Shown piece by piece: positions 18,301 to 25,292 of a stretch of DNA of 41,407 nt. Position numbers and translations under genes: made by a program. Positions within the stretch are counted from its first letter, which is position 1. The number at the start of each line of letters is the position of its first letter. The stretch comes from a virus, in IMG/VR virus record IMGVR_UViG_3300031758_000169, positions 1 through 41,407 of that record. The stretch is one strand, 5' to 3'. The notes beneath the pieces were generated by a model. It made no database searches, was not told the DNA's origin, and saw only the letters and a program-made list of their open reading frames with translations.

Positions 18301-21300
18301 TGGTTAAAAGCCGGAAATTGGGAAACAATTGAATCTGAGGGTGTCCAAGACGCTATTCAGTTTGCTGGGTTTGACAGTTTCTATGTAAAAGAGCACGGTC
18401 GCAAAAACCTTGCTGTTTACGAGCCAACCCAAATTAAGTCCGCTACTGGCAACCAAGGCACATTTGACATCAATGAACCTGATGTTCGTTTGAGCCTCAA
18501 GAAGGTTAACGAGTTATTTGACAAGGCAGAAGACATCCCTGAGTCAGAGGGTGTTGAGATCATCCGTAGCAACTGGATCGGTGGTGTATCAGGCATTGGC
18601 GAGCGTGACTCAGCCTATGACTTGTACCGTGTAAACGGTGGCAAGAAATACATGAGCGCTGTTCAAGACTTAGTGCGTAAAGAACTTGGAGATAACTTCA
18701 AAGGCTACCGCCTGATGCATACCGACGAGTTGGAAGAGATACAGACTGGTGCTATGGGCAGTCAACTGGCATCCTTCACCTTGCGTCATGACATTGCACA
18801 ATCGTTTGCCAACTTAGCAACGTATAGCAAAGTTCCAAAAGACAAACTAAAAGTTGTTGAAATGGACTTAACTCCTGAGCATGTGTGGATGGTTGGTCAT
18901 CCTGCAGAGCAAGAGTTGGTCATTGATTACGGTCAGGGCTACAACCCATCAGCAGTTACTGAGTACAAAGAGAAACTCAGCCTACGTTCGCTGATGCCTG
19001 ACCTGCGCAGCCAGCGCCAGCCGCCAGATTCTAAAGAGTTTAAACAGTGGTTCACTGGTAGTTACTTCACGTCCAACGGCGAGCCATTGATCATGTACCA
19101 CGGCACTGCCCGTGACATCACCATATTCAGAGGCAAGCAAGCCAAGGCTATTTTCATTACCACTAATCCTGTGGTGGCTGAGAACTACACAGGCATGGGT
19201 GAGGACTACATGCGTGCTGAAGCCTATAAGGCTTTGACCCGTGATGAGAAGGCTGAACTCATTTCTGTTGTGGCTGAACAGGCCGAACGTGATGGAACTA
19301 TTAACAAAGACGAACTCAAAGAGATTCAAAAGAACCTCAAGAAGCGCGTGCCTGATCTCAAGAACCTGCCGTATCAGATTGAGGGCGAGATCATTGAGAG
19401 TTTAAACAACCTACTGCCTACACGCGGCAACATCATGCCCGTGTATGTCAACGCCAAGAATGTGTTTGACTACGCTAATCCTAATGACGTGAATTTAGTC
19501 ATGGACAGGCTTACCAACTACAGCAAGACATTAGGTAAAAAGGAAAACCCTGAGCAGTACTTAGCCGCTGTTAAGGGAATGATCTCCCGTGGCAACTGGC
19601 CTCGCATTGAAAGCCCTGAGGTACAAGAAGCGATCCGTGGTGCGGGCTTTGACGGGTTCTCCGTCCTAGAAGCCGGCACTAAGAATTATGCCGTCTACAA
19701 CCCGACCGCCATCAAGTCTGTTACAGGAAACATTGGAACGTATGGTTTGGGCGAGGTAAGCACTGAACAAGCCGCACAGTTTGGCATGACAGCAGAGCAA
19801 GCCCGTCAGGCACAGGCAGAAGGTGACATCCGCCTCAGTCTGAAGAAAGTTCCTGTCGGCATCCCAGATAACGTTTGGAATTTACACAACAGATATCAGG
19901 AAGCACAAGGCAACGTCGCTGAAGGCGAGATGGTCTCCCAGCGCAAGACGGCTGCAACCAAAGCGTTTAAACGCCTAAGTGATGCTGCAGAAGCGTATAC
20001 AGGCAACGAACAAGACGCACTCAAGTTAATGCAAGAGATGAATGCCATCAGCGGTATTCGTCAGGCTATGGCTGAGGACGACAAGAGTGCGTTGGATACA
20101 TACAAGGTTATGTCTCCCGCCCTGTGGCGTCAGGAAACCCGCGAGAAGTTAAGCCTACGTGCCGCCACTGCACCAGCCATGAATGCCGCAATTGACAGAA
20201 CCACCTTTGTAAGGGAGGAAAAAGGTTTTGTTGAAAGGTTGATGGAAGCTATCTCTCCTCAGTCATGGTCTGACTTCCGTGCCAAGGCTTTGAACCGTTA
20301 CAACGCTATGAGCGTGGCGGACAAGAAGCGTGCGCAGAAGATGGGTGGAGCCGCCCTCCTTGCTGACCAAAGCGCTGAATCAGCCGCACTCATGTCTGAT
20401 CTGTCAGCGGGTGTGACAGCCTCTGTCCTAGGTGTGCATGACCGTAACGGTGGTGCTCCGGTCTTCCGTAACGGTGTAACCACAGTTGATGGAAGCATCA
20501 AAGGTCCCGTGGCTATCTTTGCTCCGTTGGCAAGATATGGTGACCCACGCATTTATCAGATGTGGCAGTTCTATGCTGGCGCTAAACGTGCCCGTAGATA
20601 CTTCAAGGACGGTAAAGAGCAGAACTACACGCCAAGCGACATGGCCTACGCCGACCAGTTAGGCCAGCAGTACCCTGAGTTTAAACAGATATTTGACGAG
20701 TGGAATGCATTCAACAACGCACTAGTCCAGTACCAAGTGGACACAGGTGTGCTCAGTAAAGAGCGTGCAGATGAATACCGCAAGTACTCAGACTACCTAC
20801 CGTTCTACCGCCAGTTGGAAGACGAGGCAACCCTCGGTCCTAAGGTGTTCCAAAGCATCTCAGGCGTCAAGGGTCCTAAGAAGCTCAAAGGCTCAGAGGC
20901 TCCTATCGCTGACCTGATGGAGACCATCGTCCGTAACGTTCAGTCTGGCATCCAAGCCGGTATGAAGAACACAGCGGCTCAACGTGCTATTAAGGTGTTT
21001 GAAGACATTGGTGAGGCTGTGCCTACCCACCCAACAGACACCGGACCCTCTACCGTGTATGCCTTGGTCAACGGTGAGAAGAAGGCCTACATCGTTGCAG
21101 ACCATGCGCTATACAACTCTATGCAGAGTTTAAACTTGCCTGAGTTGCCGTTCCTTGGCTTCTTCGCTGGTCCCGCTAACCTCTTGCGTAACCTAGTTAC
21201 TAAAGACCCCGGATTCATGTTAGCCAACATGGTGCGTGACTCTATGTCTGCATGGGTAACTAGCGGAGTCAGCATGACCCCCGTAGCCTCCGCCGTCAAG

Positions 21301-22701
21301 AACTTCACTGGTGCGTTGCGTGGCACTGCTCCAGAATACCAAGCCCTGTTAAACGCTGGTATCTTGGGTGGCTATGAGTTCTCACAGAACGTGGAAGCAA
21401 GCGGTAAGCAACTCAGTAAAGAGTTAGCCAAGTACGGTCCGACCACAACCTTTGGCAAGATCACCAAGCCGTTTACATCCCTGTGGGGTGCGTTAGAGAA
21501 AGGCACTACAGCCTCTGACGCTGCGACCCGTATGGAGGTTTACAAGAATGTATTGGCTGAGACCGGTAATGAGGCGGAAGCCCTGTACCGTGCGCTTGAG
21601 GTGATGAACTTCAACCGTAAGGGTAACTCAGCGGTCGTCCGCATCCTGACTGCCGCCGTGCCGTTCCTGAATGCACGCATGCAAGGTCTAGATGTTCTTT
21701 ACCGTGCGTCATTTGGTCAAATGGCTACGCAAGACGCAAAAGCAATTCAGAAGTCGTTCTTCATTAGGGGGGCAACTATCATGGCTATGTCCATGATGTA
21801 CTGGGCGCTGACCCATGATGAAGAAGATTACATGAAACAGGAACAGGAAACCCGTGACAACTACTGGTTAATACCTAGTCTCGGCATCAAGATTCCTATT
21901 CCGTTTGAGGTGGGCGTTATCTTCAAGGTGATCCCTGAGCGTATCGCTGAGTATGCCTTTGGCAACGACACAGGCAAGGACTTTGCCGATGCCATGAAGC
22001 GTAACTTCACAAACACCTTTGCGTTTAACCCAATCCCTCAGACCATCCTTCCGTTGGTTGAGGCTAGGACCGACCACTCATTCTTCACCGGACGAGCCAT
22101 CCTTAGTAAGGGACTAGAAGGCGTGGCTCCTGAGTACCAAATAGGACCCAACACCTCGCGCATGGCGCAGTTCTTTGCCAGTTTGACAAGCGGTATGACG
22201 GCACTCCCTGATTTCCTCCGCTCACCAGCAATGATTGATCACATCATCGGTGGCTACACAGGAACGTTTGGCATGTATGCCGTAGACGCTGTGGATGCGA
22301 TTGTCAGTGCTAATAGTGATGTACCTAAGGCGTCTAAACGTTTTGAGCAGATGCCCGTACTGCGCAGGTTCTTGCTTGACCCTGAGGCACGTGGCAACGT
22401 TACGGCGTACTACGACCTCAAGAACGCAACCGACGAGGTGGTCAGGACATCTAACTTCCTTGAACGCACCATGAACTTTGAGAACTTCGCGGACTACAGC
22501 CAAGACACCATAAAGATGTTAGCAAGCGCTGACTTCGTTAAGTCTATGGACAAGGACATGAAGGAGTTAAACGACGTAATCGGCGTCATAAGGAACTCCA
22601 GCATGAGTTCTGATGAGAAGCGGGATGCCCTGTTGTCCCTCAATCAGGCTCAGAACAACCTGACTGCCAACATTAAGTTGATTAAGAAATCACTTGACTG
22701 A
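12361..22701 (+). CDS. Giant polyvalent protein: metallopeptidase, GP88-like, ParB-like, ART and LPD38 domains
   Basis: A 3446-residue protein, one quarter of the window. Visible modules in order: a conserved start (IQAPDGNIYRIEGPAGA); hydrophobic Ala-rich segments (about 120-350) that may cross a membrane; a metallopeptidase-like domain with HESLH at 957-961 and an EEAIADAF helix near 1024; a GP88-like domain with C1373, C1379 and C1383; a ParB-like domain with GHEGRHRA at 1716-1723; an ADP-ribosyltransferase (ART-PolyVal type) at about 1801-2040 with YHGT at 1822; a divergent ART-like region at about 2090-2205; a second ART-PolyVal at about 2222-2465 with YHGT at 2246; and a large LPD38-type C-terminal region (about 2610-3446). 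The motif [KR]LSL[KR] occurs seven times, at each module boundary. Polyvalent proteins are known to be injected with phage or plasmid DNA to counter host defences; that role is inferred here. GGAG precedes the ATG, two bases after the previous stop. Confidence 0.85.
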   Translation: MPIYKIQAPDGNIYRIEGPAGANPEDLFRTVAEQRPMAAKTTEELQAEKSAPTSISDLARTAGSSFVGAGKSLVDVFGAGSDISSYLGDVAQKLEQGKTPERLAEMARRAELSKRAEKEGTWAQIKSGLAGVAEAPLESVVGGVFSSAPTIAAGAAALAALPASAPAAIAVGVQRASRILMSAAQGTGEVKGDIHESIKNAYKEKNPNMPPEEVERLATEAQAYTLKNAPLLIGGAAFGAIDAVTGFEKSTSQALKNALSPNKTAFTKEGLQSAIANLPKKAVEAPTYLGQAVKTGIGESIPEGLQGGYGQLAQNVAMSQAGFETPTFQGVAGAAARDALVGALTGTAMSPLSHSVANAEFQADKYLRGVQAQQQFDKEREEFAKTQEQTKENLGVNKTLMLGYEPPAEEEKYTNPAATIKKNELMADEVKFVDTYRKQNGLPPLKSYSIEDIKDAMPNVDPAGEQGRIDSILAAKYGYKPVDDNTGKPVNYTADDVISAAEDEKNVATGTKGFNDFLTRTTGSSDLNTMTQPQLFAAYSAIKQMPESTEKVILPEGTGASRFTDKQYKKAVSWFGQTFESVDNKPLSRDTIIGDIQEATGLEQKQDAEALLDTAVKNGDLAETEERVFRTYDANDKLVSTYRDKEKAAAAAKKQGLNVREETLRQMMPPPAAEPAKRANLPEGYAMSKETIKEGEVPVGFDIFPEGKGKALFTVPTSEAVQEKIDQLIPARKKEAARYLSYMDRDKATLQKARDSLVSMEARGEVGSQAYELAKTKLAKQERVLGNRILKSMERITDYEQPLISRPSEKKKQITREKITVTKQGKFLGSFPDNVKAQEAILVQMSDQELADTASDGRLGAIADRAAKEIERRKSPTGIMVRRTPKAKEELPPLSPELTAVADEISKKLVPILQRMGLGDVGFKIVQSIKNGGEGSYTKNLIQLAIDAEKPLEVMHHESLHALKDLGFFTPQQWSTLENQAQKSWITKYLKNVQVEVEIDGVKQTMSRYDAYVALKYTPEDIVEEAIADAFADFATSKPPGGMIASIMKRLNDLFKAIKNAFNRSGFESAEDIFTKAQRGELKPSNWKATPEVKAQADAYDQQNGILPYTSEGQIKIPLEGEGQKLSLKKAYSEKDVAREQRKQEAGKKFKVLKNDPITGLPLNQDGTVTLYYPTTNEGARELARTKKLVGHSPTANRIYLTNESSAPEVAKNPSMIEQPLGGANVMLQIDPSFLHPLEDHDKSGRRDFFIPIAEGQAFANKARLTKLFTLDAPRTKGLHPDRTLAQVQDAITDTVAKWKNASAQERRLMASQAKATLIAQHNVTRLFGANSKLEKTNIGDYGLTFNGKKVMSTGLGFASAQKINDQQLASTCPKSAICEALCLGETSGQNLLYGGEGEFRSGPRLSQYLKTEALIVNPEAFTVAMIRQIEAFRNAAKAAGKEDGEAGYQPAIRLNVTSDFKPATFEAIINMFPDVMFYDYTKLETKPIAPNHHLTYSSTGASQVVGNKVIYNKESNWDNMVKKFLSNGKNVAMAFTSRNAMPKFVMDERTGKTFEVWNGDEYDARFLDPSREDGAGLIIGLTNKDNTTKPEDAAEKHKGFFLDYDPARDGDTLIIRNQDSLKPGAPVEFKRKEKLSLRSARGMFEDGLIQEVPNYKGREKVIELPIKDFLRLAQEGEVKGKQSDIEDLFKAGTKLNSLPLLMAYNNQKGDLKVQGHEGRHRARALLGQGYDTMPVRFLTSIRWSEQNDPTNFDYEKNWPSKVISEDSDDISIPMPVSREQSMEPYSSEKLSLRKAPDTPAFKRWFGKSKIVNPDGTPKVMYHGTSRDIGAFKPKQAGAIFLTDDSDFAARFSQRSTDFMLNEIAKGIDSKPDEKRALITRLVDDAVANKKLATKENSNGLFDTTREEHIEEFMNRPLSQSMGTVGIGNALTQELSDRMPSGQNIMPVYVKAENTFDYENPRHIKKIIDHFTEIDNDDITWLKAGNWETIESEGVQDAIQFAGFDSFYVKEHGRKNLAVYEPTQIKSATGNQGTFDINEPDVRLSLKKVNELFDKAEDIPESEGVEIIRSNWIGGVSGIGERDSAYDLYRVNGGKKYMSAVQDLVRKELGDNFKGYRLMHTDELEEIQTGAMGSQLASFTLRHDIAQSFANLATYSKVPKDKLKVVEMDLTPEHVWMVGHPAEQELVIDYGQGYNPSAVTEYKEKLSLRSLMPDLRSQRQPPDSKEFKQWFTGSYFTSNGEPLIMYHGTARDITIFRGKQAKAIFITTNPVVAENYTGMGEDYMRAEAYKALTRDEKAELISVVAEQAERDGTINKDELKEIQKNLKKRVPDLKNLPYQIEGEIIESLNNLLPTRGNIMPVYVNAKNVFDYANPNDVNLVMDRLTNYSKTLGKKENPEQYLAAVKGMISRGNWPRIESPEVQEAIRGAGFDGFSVLEAGTKNYAVYNPTAIKSVTGNIGTYGLGEVSTEQAAQFGMTAEQARQAQAEGDIRLSLKKVPVGIPDNVWNLHNRYQEAQGNVAEGEMVSQRKTAATKAFKRLSDAAEAYTGNEQDALKLMQEMNAISGIRQAMAEDDKSALDTYKVMSPALWRQETREKLSLRAATAPAMNAAIDRTTFVREEKGFVERLMEAISPQSWSDFRAKALNRYNAMSVADKKRAQKMGGAALLADQSAESAALMSDLSAGVTASVLGVHDRNGGAPVFRNGVTTVDGSIKGPVAIFAPLARYGDPRIYQMWQFYAGAKRARRYFKDGKEQNYTPSDMAYADQLGQQYPEFKQIFDEWNAFNNALVQYQVDTGVLSKERADEYRKYSDYLPFYRQLEDEATLGPKVFQSISGVKGPKKLKGSEAPIADLMETIVRNVQSGIQAGMKNTAAQRAIKVFEDIGEAVPTHPTDTGPSTVYALVNGEKKAYIVADHALYNSMQSLNLPELPFLGFFAGPANLLRNLVTKDPGFMLANMVRDSMSAWVTSGVSMTPVASAVKNFTGALRGTAPEYQALLNAGILGGYEFSQNVEASGKQLSKELAKYGPTTTFGKITKPFTSLWGALEKGTTASDAATRMEVYKNVLAETGNEAEALYRALEVMNFNRKGNSAVVRILTAAVPFLNARMQGLDVLYRASFGQMATQDAKAIQKSFFIRGATIMAMSMMYWALTHDEEDYMKQEQETRDNYWLIPSLGIKIPIPFEVGVIFKVIPERIAEYAFGNDTGKDFADAMKRNFTNTFAFNPIPQTILPLVEARTDHSFFTGRAILSKGLEGVAPEYQIGPNTSRMAQFFASLTSGMTALPDFLRSPAMIDHIIGGYTGTFGMYAVDAVDAIVSANSDVPKASKRFEQMPVLRRFLLDPEARGNVTAYYDLKNATDEVVRTSNFLERTMNFENFADYSQDTIKMLASADFVKSMDKDMKELNDVIGVIRNSSMSSDEKRDALLSLNQAQNNLTANIKLIKKSLD

Positions 22702-22977
22702 TAGGTGATCCATCTCAAAGAGCCAGCCTACCGTCCTTCGGTGGGCTTCCTCCCATGCGTTTAAACGCTCCTGTTTAGACATCTTGTTACCTTGGTCTAT
22801 TGCCGCGTGGCAGGTATAACAAAGGGCGGCTATACGGTAGTCAGGGGCTTTGATGCCCCTTCCCTTTCCGTCACGTAATTGGTTAGAGTGCGCGGCTACT
22901 ACAGTGCCGTCTTGCCTTGAACATATCTGACAGGGTGACTCTCTGACGATCTCTAAGAGTTTCTTATTCCGGTACAT
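22690..22977 (-). CDS. YbcO-like nuclease (DUF1364 family)
   Basis: A 95-residue zinc-type nuclease family protein. Key features are a CQIC pair near the N-terminus (residues about 16-19), VVAAHSNQ, a GKGRGIKAPDYRIAALC block and CHAAIDQG, which together define the DUF1364/YbcO family found in lambdoid and many other phages. A role in recombination or DNA processing is proposed for the family. It is the last gene of the leftward early block. Its 3' end overlaps the 3' end of the giant late gene on the other strand by 12 bases, so the two transcription units meet head-on with no spacer. Contains a GTTTAAAC (22759). Confidence 0.85.
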   Translation of the reverse strand: MYRNKKLLEIVRESPCQICSRQDGTVVAAHSNQLRDGKGRGIKAPDYRIAALCYTCHAAIDQGNKMSKQERLNAWEEAHRRTVGWLFEMDHLSVK

Positions 22978-23140
22978 GTATAAGTGTATGGATTAAAGCG
23001 CTATTCCAAGCCGCACGCCAGACTTCGTATGACCAGCCGCCGTCGTCCTCAAAGGCAAGCGAGCCTATAAAGTCACAATATGCCTGTTTACACGCTGAGT
23101 CCAGCAGCGGCAGCGTCACGTTGTCATTCGGGTCTTGCAT
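22964..23140 (-). CDS. Small hypothetical protein (58 aa)
   Basis: A 58-codon frame read leftwards, preceded by GGAGG at a good distance. It overlaps the start of the YbcO-like gene by 14 bases and the end of the upstream gene by 17. The product has ACKQAYCDFIGSLAF and GWSYEVWRAAWNSAL, a helix pattern typical of small phage early proteins with an F/W-E-x-W-x-A-W motif. No function is recognised. Confidence 0.6.
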   Translation of the reverse strand: MQDPNDNVTLPLLDSACKQAYCDFIGSLAFEDDGGWSYEVWRAAWNSALIHTLIHVPE

Positions 23141-23516
23141 GTTGAGCCTCCGCCTGTTGGACTTTGTACCACTTAATCCTAGACCTCATAATCCGTAGAT
23201 CACGTTCTGCAAGGAATGGAATCTTAGTGTTCTCAGGAGCCGTTTCAGCAAACGCACGGTTCTCCAGATGAAAGATGAACGACCCCGGATCAATCCCCAC
23301 CAAATAAGCATAGCGTTTAAACGGGCTTGTGTCGTCGTAGAAGAACTTTAAACTCTCATACGCATGGGCATTGAAGTTCTTACCGTAGTGCTTCTCTTGG
23401 GATGTTGGGCTAATGGCAATGTCTTTTAGGGACTGTGCAATCACAGACGCCAGCAACCTAGCGCACCGTTTTGTTTGCTCATCCACGCCATCTTGTGTGC
23501 TTGTGAAGTCAACCAT
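23124..23516 (-). CDS. Hypothetical early protein (130 aa)
   Basis: A 130-residue protein with two helical halves. The central block FKRYAYLVGIDPGSFIFHLEN and a basic C-terminal RDLRIMRSRIKWYKVQQAEA suggest a conserved phage early protein that could bind nucleic acid, but no family is recognised with confidence. Its start overlaps the previous stop by one base (TAATG). Contains a GTTTAAAC (23315), read as Phe-Lys-Arg. Confidence 0.6.
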   Translation of the reverse strand: MVDFTSTQDGVDEQTKRCARLLASVIAQSLKDIAISPTSQEKHYGKNFNAHAYESLKFFYDDTSPFKRYAYLVGIDPGSFIFHLENRAFAETAPENTKIPFLAERDLRIMRSRIKWYKVQQAEAQHARPE

Positions 23517-23749
23517 TATTCCATCTCCTTTAGTTTTTTCATTGCTTTCCAGAAGTCGCCAGTGACTGGGTCGCCGCCATCGTCTATGCGTTTACACACA
23601 TCTGCGGCCTGCTCTACGGCATCTGTTAAAAACACATAGGCCTTAGACCCATGCTCAAACCCCATCTCGTAAGCATTAATCATGGCAGTGACGGTGTTCT
23701 CATCACACCCAACACTGCGTAGTAAGGTGGTCATTTCATTTAGTTTCAT
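23516..23749 (-). CDS. Hypothetical early protein (77 aa)
   Basis: A 77-residue, mostly helical acidic protein; AVEQAADVCKRIDDGG is the only notable stretch. It is joined to the upstream tiny membrane protein by an ATGA overlap and to the downstream gene by TAATG. No family recognised. Confidence 0.55.
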   Translation of the reverse strand: MKLNEMTTLLRSVGCDENTVTAMINAYEMGFEHGSKAYVFLTDAVEQAADVCKRIDDGGDPVTGDFWKAMKKLKEME

Positions 23750-23847
23750 TGGTCACTGCTCATCATTAGGATTGCCACAATGATTGCGACGGCAATAAAG
23801 CCACCGAGGAGCAATAGGAAAACAGTCCAAATAATAGATTCAAGCAT
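23746..23847 (-). CDS. Tiny membrane protein (33 aa)
   Basis: A 33-codon frame with AGGAG upstream, ending in an ATGA overlap with the next gene. Almost the whole product is one hydrophobic helix (IIWTVFLLLLGGFIAVAIIV). The ribosome-binding site and precise overlap on both sides support a real gene despite its length. It probably sits in the inner membrane; function unknown. Confidence 0.6.
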   Translation of the reverse strand: MLESIIWTVFLLLLGGFIAVAIIVAILMMSSDQ

Positions 23848-24055
23848 CTTTAACTCCTAGTTCTTTAAGTTTCTCTTCCAATCTACGAATGCGTTGGCGG
23901 TTGTACTCAACCACGCTCGTTGCATACTCAAGCGACTTCTCCGCTTGCATCTTAGATAGATACGCATCCCGCATCTCAATGTCAATGAGTTCTTTCATTG
24001 TTCTTGGTCGCAGCATATCTTTGATAAAAGTCACTATGGTTTCTCGTTTAGTCAT
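23840..24055 (-). CDS. Small coiled-coil protein (71 aa)
   Basis: A 71-residue, highly charged helical protein. The N-terminal TKRETIVTFIKDMLRPRTMKEL may be a small helix-turn-helix or basic helix; the rest looks like a coiled coil (MQAEKSLEYATSVVEY, then RRLEEKLKELG). GGAGAACAC precedes the ATG, and it overlaps neighbours by 4 and 8 bases. No family recognised. Confidence 0.55.
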   Translation of the reverse strand: MTKRETIVTFIKDMLRPRTMKELIDIEMRDAYLSKMQAEKSLEYATSVVEYNRQRIRRLEEKLKELGVKDA

Positions 24056-24225
24056 GTGTTCTCCTTGGCGTCATCATCCATTTCTTTAAGCATGTGACTC
24101 AAAGCCATCATCTGTTTGCTTTTCTCCATACGTTGCGCATGGAGCACATCCATTGCTTCGCTCAATGCTCTAGATGCCCCATACAGTTCAAGAATTTCGT
24201 CTTTGATTTCTTGCTTGGTTTTCAT
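24052..24225 (-). CDS. Small helical protein (57 aa)
   Basis: A 57-codon frame joined on both sides by ATGA overlaps, with GGAGCG upstream of the ATG. The product is charged and helical with many methionines (MEKSKQMMALSHMLKEMDDD). The tiling with its neighbours is the main support. Function unknown. Confidence 0.55.
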   Translation of the reverse strand: MKTKQEIKDEILELYGASRALSEAMDVLHAQRMEKSKQMMALSHMLKEMDDDAKENT

Positions 24226-24437
24226 GTGTTGCGCTCCTTCAATGCTTGTTCAATCGCTTTGGCAAATGCAATTTGTCCGTCAGGCATAGACCCGCCACGG
24301 TGTGTTTTCAAAGTCTCTGTATAAATATCTAGGATTGTTGTTGGGTGCAGTCCAACCCAAGGCTTCTTGTACTCTTGGATGTCATCGTCATCTTCTACTC
24401 TGCGGTGTGGGACTGATATACCTATGTGTCTAGTCAT
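24222..24437 (-). CDS. Small hypothetical protein with WVGL motif (71 aa)
   Basis: A 71-residue protein. A longer frame starts at 24464, but the ATG at 24437 overlaps the upstream stop as ATGA and has GGAAA upstream, so it is chosen. PWVGLHPTTILDIY and the C-terminal AFAKAIEQALKERN resemble the ends of the two paralogous genes further upstream (24905-25512), which suggests a diverged member of the same group. Function unknown. Confidence 0.6.
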   Translation of the reverse strand: MTRHIGISVPHRRVEDDDDIQEYKKPWVGLHPTTILDIYTETLKTHRGGSMPDGQIAFAKAIEQALKERNT

Positions 24438-24613
24438 GCTTGTTTCCTTTTCCAGTTGTCCCACTTTTCTCCAAACAATTCATCACCCATAGCCCACTGC
24501 AAGAGCATGGTGTACATGAGGTTACATTCACCGTTAGCTTCATAAGACCGCTCTGCCCAGTACAAAGAATTGTTCTTTGCGCCTTCTATGTATTCCTCTC
24601 TAGTTTGGCTCAT
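24434..24613 (-). CDS. Small hypothetical protein (59 aa)
   Basis: A 59-codon frame with ATGA overlaps at both ends. The product is rich in Trp, Tyr and Glu (SLYWAERSYEANGEC, LLQWAMGDELFGEKWDNW). Composition and tiling support a real protein; no family is recognised. Confidence 0.55.
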   Translation of the reverse strand: MSQTREEYIEGAKNNSLYWAERSYEANGECNLMYTMLLQWAMGDELFGEKWDNWKRKQA

Positions 24614-24912
24614 GCTTGTCCCCTTTTCCTGATTAAATCAGCAGTTTGATACGGCTCTGCCATTTCTGCCAGCTTCGCACACGCCTCACGCTCTTTCTGT
24701 ACTGCTATTTCTATCGCGGGCTTGAGCATATCTATCGCAGTCTCTTGCAACTTTTGTTGTATCTCTAACATCTCTGTTAACTTGGCAATCTGTTCTTCAT
24801 GTGTCATGCTCTTTTCCTTTCTTGGCAATGGATGCCCCGTTAGTCTGTAGACTTCATCACGCCATATCTGTGCGCGTTGTTTGTTGTATTCACAGGTAGG
24901 GCAGTCAGCCAT
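24610..24912 (-). CDS. Small protein with CxxC and long helix (100 aa)
   Basis: The frame is open from 25023, but the ATG at 24912 has GGAGAAGAACA upstream and is taken as start, giving 100 residues. An N-terminal CPTC pair followed by a basic helix may bind zinc; the rest is a long helix ending in REACAKLAEMAEPYQTADLIRKRGQA-like residues, an ending common among small phage proteins. It overlaps its neighbours by 8 and 4 bases. Function unknown. Confidence 0.55.
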   Translation of the reverse strand: MADCPTCEYNKQRAQIWRDEVYRLTGHPLPRKEKSMTHEEQIAKLTEMLEIQQKLQETAIDMLKPAIEIAVQKEREACAKLAEMAEPYQTADLIRKRGQA

Positions 24913-25165
24913 TGTTCTTCTCCTTGAGTTTGGCTTCAATGTCCCTGACCATTTCCAATATGGTGGAGCGCCCAGCCCCACACTGAAAATCTTCCCAGTC
25001 CCAGTAGCCTTCAACCTCCTCATCCGTCAGCCCAACCCACGCACCTTTTGAGTACAGTGGTATGACTGGTTCTTCCCACTCTTTGGCAACCTCTTCAATG
25101 ATTGTCATCATCATTCCATTACCTTCCTCGGGCGGCAGTTCTTTTAACCATGCTGTCGGCTTCAT
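24905..25165 (-). CDS. WVGLTDEE-family small protein, copy 2
   Basis: An 86-residue acidic protein. The second half has GAWVGLTDEEVEGYWDWED and a final RDIEAKLKEKN, shared with the gene directly upstream. The DNA of the shared parts is nearly identical (28 bases at the 3' ends, 24 bases over the WVGLTDEE codons), which indicates a recent tandem duplication or gene conversion. It starts with an ATGA overlap. Families with a GLTDEE motif are common in phages of proteobacteria but have no known function. Confidence 0.6.
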   Translation of the reverse strand: MKPTAWLKELPPEEGNGMMMTIIEEVAKEWEEPVIPLYSKGAWVGLTDEEVEGYWDWEDFQCGAGRSTILEMVRDIEAKLKEKNNG

Positions 25166-25292
25166 GCGTTCTTCTCCTTGAGTTTGGCTTCAATGCCTCT
25201 GAAAAATTCACGCCAAAAACTATCGGTCGGGTCTGATGCTTCCATTTTTTCAGCGCAATCTGCAATCTCCTCATCCGTCAGCCCAACCCATG
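24914..25292 (-). repeat. Direct repeats from duplicated WVGLTDEE genes
   Basis: A 28-base stretch near 24914-24941 recurs near 25168-25195, and a 24-base stretch near 25016-25039 recurs near 25269-25292. The shared offset of about 253 bases shows a tandem duplication of the 3' halves of two neighbouring genes. Confidence 0.7.

Noticed and set aside
12361-22701. Giant protein as an N4-type virion RNA polymerase
   Set aside because: The size is similar, but no polymerase motifs are seen; the domains read as peptidase, ParB-like, ART and LPD38.
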